Assembly (NCBI GenBank): GCA_023257035.1
Contig: JALRDI010000278.1
Coordinates: 1-10,969, forward strand
Origin: Ilumatobacteraceae bacterium
GTDB taxonomy: Bacteria > Actinomycetota > Acidimicrobiia > Acidimicrobiales > Ilumatobacteraceae
DNA: 10,969 nucleotides
Direction of reading: 5' to 3'
Every line of letters starts with the position of its first letter. Position 1 is the stretch's first letter. Under the pieces are notes generated by a model. That model was not told the DNA's origin. It saw only the letters and a program-made list of their open reading frames with translations, and ran no database searches. A program made the position numbers and the translations under genes. Shown here in pieces: positions 1 through 6,815 of this stretch.

Positions 1-20
1 CAAGTTGGCTTGCAGGAAAA

Positions 21-401
21 ATGTTCGAGGTATTGCACCAACAAGGAAGAGCAGAAGCTGTTGTCAAGGACAGCGTTACCGATGTCGCCGAATCTGTATC
101 AACGACTCTTCTCGAACAGCTCGACGAACTCCTCGCCACCGACCCAGATGAACAGAGAGCGAATCCACTCGCGGTGGTGAGGGCTGCACTCCGTGTCCCG
201 ACTGAATTTCTTCTTCAGGCAGGTGCGACACCTGTCGTCCGCGATGAATTCGCACAGGCAGCAAACCCAGACGACCTCTTCGGGATTGCCCCTGCGACGT
301 GGAGCGATATTGACCCCCGACTTCACGAACCAGGTCTCGAATGGGGCGCGTGGAAAGCAGCAACGATTCTGATGCGACGCCGAGAAGAAGGACTTCGTTG
401 A
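21..401 (+). CDS. Conserved-looking small protein of unknown function, possibly 5'-partial
   Basis: I do not recognise a named family. The 126-residue product is soluble, with no signal peptide or membrane segment. Its N-terminal half is helical and acidic. The C-terminal half carries a compact Pro/Trp-containing stretch (VVRDEF near residue 73, LFGIAPATW near 86, HEPGLEWG near 101) and ends in a basic helix (MRRREEGLR). The ATG at 21 has only a weak, closely spaced AGGA (14-17). The frame is open back to base 3, so the true start may lie before the window. The gene stops 39 bases before glnD on the same strand, so the two may be co-transcribed, although glnD has a possible promoter of its own in the gap. 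Codon use resembles the neighbours. The reading frame is probably real because it is long, in phase with local gene order and not opposed by a better frame. The function is open. Confidence 0.7.
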   Translation: MFEVLHQQGRAEAVVKDSVTDVAESVSTTLLEQLDELLATDPDEQRANPLAVVRAALRVPTEFLLQAGATPVVRDEFAQAANPDDLFGIAPATWSDIDPRLHEPGLEWGAWKAATILMRRREEGLR

Positions 402-427
402 CGGCGACGGTCGGTTGTAATTGCATC

Positions 428-433
428 TACCCT
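428..433 (+). promoter_or_regulatory. Candidate -10 box for a leaderless glnD transcript
   Basis: TACCCT fits the actinobacterial -10 pattern TANNNT and is followed by exactly 7 bases before the glnD ATG. That would place the transcription start at or next to the first codon. No Shine-Dalgarno sequence precedes glnD, which fits leaderless translation. I see no convincing -35 element. A TANNNT box at such a spacing will sometimes occur by chance. Confidence 0.4.
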
Positions 434-440
434 GTCGCAT

Positions 441-2765
441 ATGTCAAGGCGCATTTCTCCCACCGCTCGAAATCGCCTGATCTCTTCGTCATCGTTGACG
501 GGTGGGGAGTTTTGCTCGGCGCTGTCGGATGCGACCGACCGATGGCTCATCAAGCTGTATGAACATGCTCAAGAGCAGCACCCAAAATCTCCAAAAATTG
601 CTCTACTTGCGGTTGGGGGTTACGGGCGTGGAGAGCTTGCTCCGTTCAGTGACCTTGATGTGCTCGTTATTCATCGGAGCAAATCTGAGCGTGTCGAATC
701 GCTTGCGTCGGCGATGTGGTACCCGATCTGGGATGCCGGTATCGCGTTAGGGCACGCCGTTCGACGAGTTGACGAGCAAGAGGCGCTAGCAAAATCCGAC
801 ATCGATACAGCGTCAAGCCTGGTGACCGGACGTTTCCTTGCTGGCGACGAGCGCATGGCTCACGAGGTGTTAGAGCAAGCGCAAGTCGCCTGGCGTCGAC
901 GCAAAAAGAAATGGCTGGCTGAAATCCGTAAGGCATCTGAGAAACGACAGGTGTCAGCCGGAGAAGTGGCCTACACCCTCGAACCAGACATCAAGAGCGG
1001 TCACGGCGGGCTCCGGGATGTGCAGTCGCTGTGGTGGGCTCGTGCCGCAGGACTTGCGATTCCTGATGAAGACCTTTTGGTGCTTGACGAGTGTTATGAA
1101 ACCCTTCTCCGCGCCCGCGTTGGCCTTCATCGATCGACGGGCCGTCGAGGTGAAGTTCTACGACTTGAGGACCAAGATGCCACCGCGGTCGCTGCCGGGT
1201 TTAGTGACGCAGACGAGATGATGTCAGAAATATCAGCTGCGGCGCGGACGATTGCGTGGGTGTCAGACGAAACCTGGTCGCGACATGGTCGGGTCGGTGA
1301 TGGGCGACCAGTGCGGCTTGCTCCAGGTATCAACATCGTTGAAGGTGACGTCGAGATTGATGATGATGTCGATCTTGCAAGTGACCCAACGCTGATCCTG
1401 AGAGTCGCCCAAGCATCAGCGCGATCGGGACATCGCATTGGCCGGAAGAGTCTTCAGCGGTTTGCACACGAGATGCCTGACTGGCCCTCCCGCTGGCCTG
1501 CTGGCGCCGTTGACGAGCTGGTTGCGGTGCTGCTCGAGGGGCATCGAGCGATACCAGTCCTAGAGAGCCTCGATCAGCACTCGCTCATCGAACGTATCTT
1601 CCCCGAATGGGCTCCGGTTCGGGCAAAGCCCCAACGAAACGCATACCACCGATTTACCGTTGATCGTCACCTGTGGGAAGCAGCAGCGAATGCAGCTGAA
1701 CTTGCTGATCGAGTTCAACGTCCCGACCTGTTAGTGCTTGGCGCGCTGTTGCATGACATCGGGAAAGGATTACCGGGCGAACACACCGAGGTCGGAATGG
1801 ATCTGGTGTCGACTTCCATCGGGCCGCGTTTTGGGTTGTCAGAGGCTGACACCGAGGTCATTGTCGCCATGGTCGAACATCATCTTTTACTGCCCGATGT
1901 TGCGATGCGACGAGACCTCAGTGATCCCGCCACGATCGCGGCGGTAGCTGGCCAGGTTGGAGACGCTCAGCGGCTCGAGTTGTTGCACGCCTTGACAGAA
2001 AGCGATTCGAAAGCCACCGGCCCGTCTGCATGGGGTTCATGGAAAGAGGGTCTCGTCAACGACCTCGTGAGCAGAGTCGGACACGTTCTTGGAGGCGGAG
2101 ACGTATCTGAAGCAACCTGGCAACTCTTCCCTGACGCCGCCACGCTCGAACGAATGGCAACTGGCGAAACATCGATTTTGCTGAGCGAAGAGCAGGGACA
2201 TGATCGCCTGACCGTTGTCACCCCTGATGTTCCTGGAGCATTCAGCAAAGTTGCCGGAGTCCTTTCACTGCATGGTCTTGATGTGGCGGGAGCACGAGCA
2301 CACTCTGACGAGCCCCAGCCTGGAGTTGATGCAATGGCCGCGTCCCAGGTGCTCGTCATTCGGCCAAAGGTCGGAGTCGACTGGAATCCGGTGATTGTCG
2401 ACTTAGAGCGCGCCCTACGAGGTGAGTTAGCGATTGAAGCTCGGCTCGCCGAGCGTGTGAAGAATCAGCGTCGTCGCCGTGCAACACAGGCCAAAGTGTT
2501 GAGCACGCCAACCGTTGTCTTTGATGATGAGGCGTCATCGAATGCAACGGTGATTGAGGTGCATTGTGAATCCTCTCTTGGTGTTCTTCACCGCATCACA
2601 AAAGCGTTGGCTGAACTTGATCTCGACATTCGACACGCCACCGTTCAAACGATTGGTATGGAAGTAGTCGACACCTTCTACGTGCGAACTCGTCGAGGAA
2701 CACCGCTGTTGGACGAGTTTCATCGCAACGAAGTTCGGCGAGCGGTTCTTCACGTCGTGAGTTGA
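441..2765 (+). CDS. glnD: Bifunctional PII nucleotidyltransferase / nucleotidyl-removing enzyme GlnD
   Basis: This cytoplasmic enzyme senses nitrogen status through glutamine. It attaches a nucleotide to the PII protein when nitrogen is short and removes it when nitrogen is ample. Characterised actinobacterial GlnD proteins adenylylate GlnK rather than uridylylate it, so AMP is the likelier donor group here (family knowledge, not visible in sequence). The full domain order is present. The nucleotidyltransferase motif GGYGRGEL lies at 59-66, with the metal-binding aspartates of SDLD at 71 and 73. The conserved GlnD motif EPDIKSGHGGLRD is at 181-193. The HD hydrolase domain has His403/His410, His438-Asp439 and His479-His480. 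Two C-terminal ACT domains lie at about 589-665 and 703-772. At 774 residues it is shorter than the ~890-residue E. coli enzyme but no motif is missing. The ATG at 441 is the only plausible start after the preceding stop (399-401). It lacks a Shine-Dalgarno sequence. No glnB/glnK or amtB is seen beside it in this window. Confidence 0.96.
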   Translation: MSRRISPTARNRLISSSSLTGGEFCSALSDATDRWLIKLYEHAQEQHPKSPKIALLAVGGYGRGELAPFSDLDVLVIHRSKSERVESLASAMWYPIWDAGIALGHAVRRVDEQEALAKSDIDTASSLVTGRFLAGDERMAHEVLEQAQVAWRRRKKKWLAEIRKASEKRQVSAGEVAYTLEPDIKSGHGGLRDVQSLWWARAAGLAIPDEDLLVLDECYETLLRARVGLHRSTGRRGEVLRLEDQDATAVAAGFSDADEMMSEISAAARTIAWVSDETWSRHGRVGDGRPVRLAPGINIVEGDVEIDDDVDLASDPTLILRVAQASARSGHRIGRKSLQRFAHEMPDWPSRWPAGAVDELVAVLLEGHRAIPVLESLDQHSLIERIFPEWAPVRAKPQRNAYHRFTVDRHLWEAAANAAELADRVQRPDLLVLGALLHDIGKGLPGEHTEVGMDLVSTSIGPRFGLSEADTEVIVAMVEHHLLLPDVAMRRDLSDPATIAAVAGQVGDAQRLELLHALTESDSKATGPSAWGSWKEGLVNDLVSRVGHVLGGGDVSEATWQLFPDAATLERMATGETSILLSEEQGHDRLTVVTPDVPGAFSKVAGVLSLHGLDVAGARAHSDEPQPGVDAMAASQVLVIRPKVGVDWNPVIVDLERALRGELAIEARLAERVKNQRRRRATQAKVLSTPTVVFDDEASSNATVIEVHCESSLGVLHRITKALAELDLDIRHATVQTIGMEVVDTFYVRTRRGTPLLDEFHRNEVRRAVLHVVS

Positions 2766-2783
2766 CGACTAGGTTGTCGATGA

Positions 2784-3485
2784 ATGACGGCACCGGTTCC
2801 TGACCCCCGAGACCTCGTTCGATGGAGCGACTCCTTGGCGGCAATTGCCCGCACCGGCATGGGCTTCACGGCGAGCCTGTATGAACGTGAGCGCTATGAA
2901 GAGGTGTTACACGTCGCTGCTGACATCAAGGCTGCAGCGCAGTCGCTTTCGGAAGGAATCGAGACTCAGCGAGAGACAGACCACTTTGTTCAGGAGTGGC
3001 TTGCAAATGTTGGCGAGGGAGTGCCCGGGTATGTGACTCCGAAAATTGCGATTGGTGCCGTCGTTGGAAACGACGATGGCGAGATCCTCCTTGTGCAGCG
3101 ACGTGAATCTGGAGTGTGGCTCTACCCAACGGGATGGGCCGATGTTGGCTACTCGCCCTCAGAGGTTGCTGTGAAAGAGGTTGAGGAAGAAACGGGAATC
3201 ATCTGCGAGCCGGTGAGTTTGTTGTCGGTGATCGACGGTCAACGGATGGGATTCTCCCGATTCGGGATGTACATGTTGTTGTTCCACTGTCGAGCAACAG
3301 GCGGGGAACTCCAGGGCCACCCACTCGAGACGAGTGATGTGGGTTGGTTTGCAGAAGATTCTCTCCCAGAGGTGACCGCTGGTGCGCAATGGTGGGGTTC
3401 GATGGCGTTTGCTGCAATTCGAGGTGAAGCGATCGAAACTGGCTTTGATGCCCCGCGTTCGCCGGTGTGGCGAACTGACACGTAA
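2784..3485 (+). CDS. NUDIX hydrolase with N-terminal helical domain (YjhB-like)
   Basis: It probably hydrolyses a nucleoside diphosphate linked to another group; ADP-ribose is the usual guess for this subfamily, but the substrate is unproven. Residues 8-60 form the helical N-terminal domain seen in YjhB-type hydrolases (RWSDSLAAIARTGM, then SLYERERYEE). The NUDIX fold follows from about 85 to 215. The NUDIX box runs from Gly117 to Ile139. The catalytic metal-binding Glu132, Glu135 and Glu136 are present, but two normally conserved residues differ: the Glu at position 7 of the box is Tyr123, and the Arg before the first catalytic Glu is Lys131. The start at 2784 has no good Shine-Dalgarno; a TAGGTT at 2770-2775 lies 8 bases upstream and could be a leaderless -10. 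An ATG at 2780 is in another frame. The gene begins 18 bases after glnD, so read-through from glnD is also likely. Its TAA stop directly abuts the stop of the opposite-strand PAC2 gene. Confidence 0.92.
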   Translation: MTAPVPDPRDLVRWSDSLAAIARTGMGFTASLYERERYEEVLHVAADIKAAAQSLSEGIETQRETDHFVQEWLANVGEGVPGYVTPKIAIGAVVGNDDGEILLVQRRESGVWLYPTGWADVGYSPSEVAVKEVEEETGIICEPVSLLSVIDGQRMGFSRFGMYMLLFHCRATGGELQGHPLETSDVGWFAEDSLPEVTAGAQWWGSMAFAAIRGEAIETGFDAPRSPVWRTDT

Positions 3486-4370
3486 CTAGTTCTCGTTGTC
3501 GCGTTCGCGAAGAAACTGCTCGACCTCGTTGAGAAGGTCATCAGATTCTGAGAGATCGATTGGTCCACTTGAATCTTGATCGTCATCCATGTCGTCAACG
3601 ATTGATTCGAGTTGCTCAATGTGGATGACGAGATCGTCGTCATCAGAAATGAGGGCCTCGACCCGTGCGTCGTAGTCTTCAATTTCTGACGAAAGCCCGC
3701 CCGTGGGAGCAGGAGTTCCCATCATGCCGCTGGCGCGCTCGATAAGAGCCACGGCAGCTTTTGGTGATGCAACCTGAGAGGCGTAGCCAGGTACTGCGGC
3801 CCAAAGGGACGCACCTGAGAAACCGGCACTAGTCAGGGCGTGCTGAACGACGCCGACAATTCCGGTAGGTCCCTCGTAGCGAGAGCGCTCGAGATCAAAT
3901 CGTGTGATGAGTTCATCATCTGCAGCACTCCCGAAAACGTGGACGGGTCGGGTGTGAGGTACATCTGCGAGCAGAGCTCCGAGACTGATCACGAGTGGGC
4001 TTGAGTACTTCTCAGCAATACCGACGATCTGCGCGGCAAAGGTTTTCCAGCGCAATGCAGGTTCAGGGCCAAGGACGAAAATGACATCGGAACCCGGTAG
4101 CGAAGCTGACCATACGCCGACAGTTGGCCAGACAATATTCCGACGCTGTTCTTCATCGAGCCTGACATGGGGTCGAACCGTTGCGAAGTCGGTGAAGGCC
4201 TCGGGGTCAATGTCAGCGAGCGCCTCTGCTCCGCTTGCCTCGATGAGAGTGCGAACGGCGGTTGATGCCGCATCACCAGCATCGTTCCAGCCGGTGAATG
4301 CGACGACCATTACCGGGTTGGTGAGTTCTGGTTCGGCGTGCCAGCGAATATGTCTGGTATCGGAATCCAT
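3486..4370 (-). CDS. PAC2-family protein (proteasome-assembly-chaperone-like fold)
   Basis: The protein has the PAC2 fold, related to eukaryotic proteasome assembly chaperones and found widely in Actinobacteria (for example Rv2125 of Mycobacterium tuberculosis). Its bacterial function is not established. Supporting motifs are VAFTGWNDAGDAAS at 23-36, the core strand VIFVLGPEPALRWKTF at 96-111, LVISLGALLADVPHTRP at 126-142, EGPTGIVGVV at 166-175, and SLWAAVPGYA at 188-197, in the usual order. The C-terminal 53 residues (242-294) are strongly acidic, with 21 Asp/Glu, and probably form a helix at the end (LLNEVEQFLRER). The protein does not end in a HbYX motif, which proteasome partners use to dock. 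The ATG at 4370 is preceded by GAGGTG (4376-4371 region) and by a TAGCCT box. It is divergent from the GNAT gene. No proteasome subunit genes lie in the window. Confidence 0.9.
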   Translation of the reverse strand: MDSDTRHIRWHAEPELTNPVMVVAFTGWNDAGDAASTAVRTLIEASGAEALADIDPEAFTDFATVRPHVRLDEEQRRNIVWPTVGVWSASLPGSDVIFVLGPEPALRWKTFAAQIVGIAEKYSSPLVISLGALLADVPHTRPVHVFGSAADDELITRFDLERSRYEGPTGIVGVVQHALTSAGFSGASLWAAVPGYASQVASPKAAVALIERASGMMGTPAPTGGLSSEIEDYDARVEALISDDDDLVIHIEQLESIVDDMDDDQDSSGPIDLSESDDLLNEVEQFLRERDNEN

Positions 4371-4380
4371 GACACCTCAG

Positions 4381-4386
4381 AGGCTA
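4381..4386 (-). promoter_or_regulatory. Candidate -10 box for the PAC2-family gene
   Basis: Read on the minus strand this is TAGCCT (TANNNT), ending 10 bases before the PAC2 ATG. That would give a very short leader of a few bases. The divergent GNAT start and its own candidate -10 lie only about 20 bases away, so the two promoters would overlap. I see no clear -35. Confidence 0.3.
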
Positions 4387-4399
4387 CCGCTGGCATGAG

Positions 4400-4864
4400 A
4401 TGTCAGATACCGTTAGCGCCGTGACAATTTCTGTTCGAGCGGCAACTGAGGTCAGTGAGGGCCTTGTTGAGTCGTTTGCTCGTCTCATCCCACAACTCTC
4501 GTCTTCATCACCTCCGCCAACTGCATCTGAACTGCTATCGATTATCGATAACCCCAATTCGGTGCTGTTCATCGCAGAAGTTGAGCGCGATGGAGTTCTC
4601 TCTGTCGTTGGAAGTTTGACGCTCGCGTTTTACCGAATCCCAACAGGACTCAAAGCGTGGATCGAAGACGTTGTGGTCGACGAATCTGCTCGTGGGCTTG
4701 GAGTTGGCGAGGCGTTGAACCTGGCTGCGATTGATGAATCTCGTCAGCGGGGTGCAAAGAACGTGAGCCTTACGAGTCGTTCATCTCGTGAGGCTGCCAA
4801 TCGTTTGTATCAACGGCTGGGGTTCACGCCGTATGAAACAAATCTCTATCGCTTCGGTTTGTAG
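4400..4864 (+). CDS. GNAT-family N-acetyltransferase
   Basis: It transfers an acetyl group from acetyl-CoA to an amine; the acceptor is unknown. The GNAT fold is evident. The central strand is AWIEDVVVDESARG (86-99). The acetyl-CoA pyrophosphate loop is RGLGVG (98-103), followed by helix EALNLAAIDESRQRG. The last part, NVSLTSRSSREAANRLYQRLG then FTPYETNLYRF, is the typical C-terminal half of single-domain GNATs. There are two credible starts. ATG 4400 gives 154 residues. GTG 4421 gives 147, begins right at the first predicted strand (TISVRAAT) and sits 7 bases after a TACCGT box, so I consider it about equally likely. Neither has a Shine-Dalgarno. The TAG stop overlaps the ribosome-binding site of the next gene, so translation of the two is probably coupled. 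Confidence 0.9.
   Translation: MSDTVSAVTISVRAATEVSEGLVESFARLIPQLSSSSPPPTASELLSIIDNPNSVLFIAEVERDGVLSVVGSLTLAFYRIPTGLKAWIEDVVVDESARGLGVGEALNLAAIDESRQRGAKNVSLTSRSSREAANRLYQRLGFTPYETNLYRFGL
4408..4413 (+). promoter_or_regulatory. Candidate -10 box for a leaderless GNAT transcript starting at GTG 4421
   Basis: TACCGT fits TANNNT and is followed by 7 bases before the in-frame GTG at 4421, the same spacing seen before glnD. If it is the true -10, the ATG at 4400 cannot be the start of this transcript. Confidence 0.33.
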
Positions 4865-4873
4865 GAGCGCGCC

Positions 4874-5620
4874 ATGATCGGCCTTGGGACGATGATCAAC
4901 ATCGTTGCAGTAGTCGTTGGTGCAACAACAGGTCTGCTTATTGGAAACCGGTTCTCTGCAACGACTCGAGAAACGGTGACAAATGGCCTAGGTCTGATCA
5001 CGCTCGTCGTCGGGGCATTGAATGTGGCTGCGATCGGCGATGACTCATTCGCAGATGCGGTTGGTGCTGAATGGACGCTGATTGTCGTACTTGGAGCAGT
5101 CGTTCTGGGTGGCATCTTGGGATCAGCACTCGGTATCGAGAATCGTCTTAATGGTGTTGGAAGCCGTCTGCAGAAGCGATTCGGTGGCGGTGACGCAGGT
5201 GACGAAGATCGCGCCCGATTCATTGAGGGCTACGTCAGCGCGTCGCTGTTGTTCTGTGTCGGCCCTCTCACAATTCTTGGCTCCCTCAGTGATGGCCTCG
5301 GTGCTGGGATTGATCAACTTGTCCTGAAGTCATCGCTTGATCTCTTCGCCGCGATGGCGTTTGCAGCTTCTCTTGGAATCGGCGTCATGTTTTCAGCGGT
5401 GACCGTTGCAGTTGCTCAAGGTGCGCTCACTTTTCTTGGAGTGGCGTTTGGGAGTTTTATGCCCGACTCTTTGATTTCAGCGATGACAGCGGCGGGCGGG
5501 GTTCTCCTCCTAGGGATTGGAATTCGACTTCTGCAACTGAGAGACATCCGTGTGGCAGACATGTTGCCTGCTCTTGTGATTGCCCCTGTGATGACGCTCG
5601 TCATCGACATTCTTCGATAA
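4874..5620 (+). CDS. DUF554-family integral membrane protein (YqgA/YdfK-like)
   Basis: This is a predicted inner-membrane protein of a widespread family (DUF554) that is usually described as a possible transport protein; no substrate is established. The 248-residue product has about seven hydrophobic segments, around 3-24, 38-54, 67-88, 119-138, 155-180, 182-198, 203-220 and 229-246, two of which may pair. The family hallmark FCVGPLTILGSLSDG is at 127-141, followed by LKSSLDLFAAMAFAASLGIG at 151-170. A polar, Gly-rich charged loop at 90-117 separates the halves. The Shine-Dalgarno AGGAG (4863-4867) lies 6 bases before the ATG and overlaps the GNAT stop codon, which supports both this start and translational coupling. 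The length is close to that usual for the family (~230-245). Confidence 0.93.
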   Translation: MIGLGTMINIVAVVVGATTGLLIGNRFSATTRETVTNGLGLITLVVGALNVAAIGDDSFADAVGAEWTLIVVLGAVVLGGILGSALGIENRLNGVGSRLQKRFGGGDAGDEDRARFIEGYVSASLLFCVGPLTILGSLSDGLGAGIDQLVLKSSLDLFAAMAFAASLGIGVMFSAVTVAVAQGALTFLGVAFGSFMPDSLISAMTAAGGVLLLGIGIRLLQLRDIRVADMLPALVIAPVMTLVIDILR

Positions 5621-5622
5621 CG

Positions 5623-5646
5623 ACGTATGAGAACGACCTGATACGT
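5623..5646. repeat. Small inverted repeat upstream of the beta-lactamase-fold gene
   Basis: ACGTAT (5623-5628) and ATACGT (5641-5646) form a perfect 6-bp inverted repeat with a 12-base spacer. The right arm coincides with a possible extended -10, TGATACGTT (5639-5647). This arrangement could be an operator over a promoter for the downstream gene. A 6-bp match is short enough to be chance. Confidence 0.25.
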
Positions 5647-5665
5647 TCGCGGTTCATCAATTCAC

Positions 5666-5672
5666 GAGGGGG
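5666..5672 (+). promoter_or_regulatory. Ribosome-binding site that sets the start of the serine hydrolase gene
   Basis: GAGGGGG lies 6 bases before ATG 5679 but only 3 bases before the in-frame GTG 5676. The spacing favours ATG 5679 as the true start. Confidence 0.7.
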
Positions 5673-5678
5673 TGTGTG

Positions 5679-6815
5679 ATGGCGGACATCAAGGGAGTAT
5701 GCGATCCGAGGTTTGAGCAGATGCGGGAGATTCTCGCCGCGAATCTCGATTCTGGTGCCGACACTGGCGCAAGCGTGGCAGTCATGCTCGGTGGCGAACT
5801 TGTGGTCGACATGTGGGGAGGTGCAGTCGCAGCGAACGATCCGACTCCGTGGGAACGCGACACGATCGTGAATGTGTGGTCGACCACCAAAACGATGATG
5901 GCGCTAAGTGCTCTGTTACTTGTCGATCGAGGGCTTCTTGATGTCGATGCTCCGGTGTCGACGTATTGGCCTGAGTTTGCGCAAAATGGCAAGGAGAACA
6001 TCCGTGTGCGACATTTCCTTGGCCACACATCCGGAGTTTCTGGTTGGGAGAAGCCCGTCACCGTCGACGACGTGTTCGACTGGGAGGCGAGTACCGAAAA
6101 ACTTGCGAGCCAAGCGCCCTGGTGGGAGCCAGGTAGCCAATCCGGCTACCACGCCATGAATCAGGGGCATCTCGTTGGAGAAGTGGTGCGCCGCATCACA
6201 GGAATGAAACTGGGTGAGTTCTTCCGGTCAGAGATCGGTGAACCGTTTGATATCGACTTTCATATTGGGCTTGCAGAGAAAGAGTTTGGTCGGGTCGCAA
6301 CCTTGACACCGCCTCCGCCGCCAACGAATGACCTCCGTGCACTTGGGCGGGACCATCCTGCGATCAAGACGTTTACTGGGCCACTTGTGATAGCAGAGTA
6401 CGCCAGCTCGCCCGAGTGGCGTCAGGCGGATATTCCGGCTGCGAATGGTCATGGAAATGCGCGAAGTGTCGCTCAGGCACAGAGTTTGATTTCGACGATG
6501 GGAAAACTCGGTGGTACTCGGGTGATGTCGTCGGACGCTATTGAAGAAATCTTCCGAGTGCAGGCCGACGGATTCGATTTGGTCCTACAGATTCCAGTGA
6601 AATTTGGTCTTGGATACGGACTTCCAAACGAGACGGCGTCGTATCTTCCCGATCGCCGCATCTGTTTTTGGTGTGGGTATGGCGGATCAATGGTCGTGAA
6701 TGACCTCGATAACGAAATGACCGTTGCCTACGTGATGAACCGGATGGATGAGGGATTACTTGCTGACGAGCGAGGCCACTCGCTCGTATCTGCTGCTCTC
6801 GCAGTCGTCGCCTAG
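5679..6815 (+). CDS. Serine beta-lactamase-fold hydrolase (class C / family VIII esterase-like)
   Basis: It probably hydrolyses an ester or amide through a serine nucleophile; proteins of this type are more often esterases or peptidases than antibiotic-resistance enzymes. With the ATG at 5679 it has 378 residues. The SxxK motif is STTK at 68-71 (nucleophile Ser68, base Lys71). The second motif is represented by Tyr157 in GYHAMNQGHLVGE, the form found in esterase-like members instead of a plain YxN. The third motif is CGYGGS at 332-337. The helix after SxxK (MMALSALLLVDRGLLDVDAPV) and RHFLGHTSG (112-120) are standard for the fold. A proline run (TPPPPP, 210-215) lies on the central insertion. 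No signal peptide is visible, so it is probably cytoplasmic. It starts 58 bases after the DUF554 stop. Its TAG stop shares a CTAG with the stop of the convergent EamA gene. Confidence 0.93.
   Translation: MADIKGVCDPRFEQMREILAANLDSGADTGASVAVMLGGELVVDMWGGAVAANDPTPWERDTIVNVWSTTKTMMALSALLLVDRGLLDVDAPVSTYWPEFAQNGKENIRVRHFLGHTSGVSGWEKPVTVDDVFDWEASTEKLASQAPWWEPGSQSGYHAMNQGHLVGEVVRRITGMKLGEFFRSEIGEPFDIDFHIGLAEKEFGRVATLTPPPPPTNDLRALGRDHPAIKTFTGPLVIAEYASSPEWRQADIPAANGHGNARSVAQAQSLISTMGKLGGTRVMSSDAIEEIFRVQADGFDLVLQIPVKFGLGYGLPNETASYLPDRRICFWCGYGGSMVVNDLDNEMTVAYVMNRMDEGLLADERGHSLVSAALAVVA

Noticed and set aside
1967..2359. 130-codon minus-strand reading frame inside glnD
   Set aside because: It overlies the conserved HD/ACT region of glnD and its product is Ser/Arg/Pro-rich, typical of an antisense shadow.
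3239..3682. 147-codon minus-strand frame crossing the NUDIX/PAC2 junction
   Set aside because: It overlaps both well-supported genes out of frame and has low-complexity Ser/Thr-rich composition.
4400..5620. GNAT plus small partner as a toxin-antitoxin pair
   Set aside because: The coupled partner is a 248-residue DUF554 membrane protein, not a ribbon-helix-helix antitoxin.
5679..6815. Beta-lactam resistance gene
   Set aside because: The motifs fit the broad serine-hydrolase/esterase branch, there is no visible export signal, and no resistance context is present.
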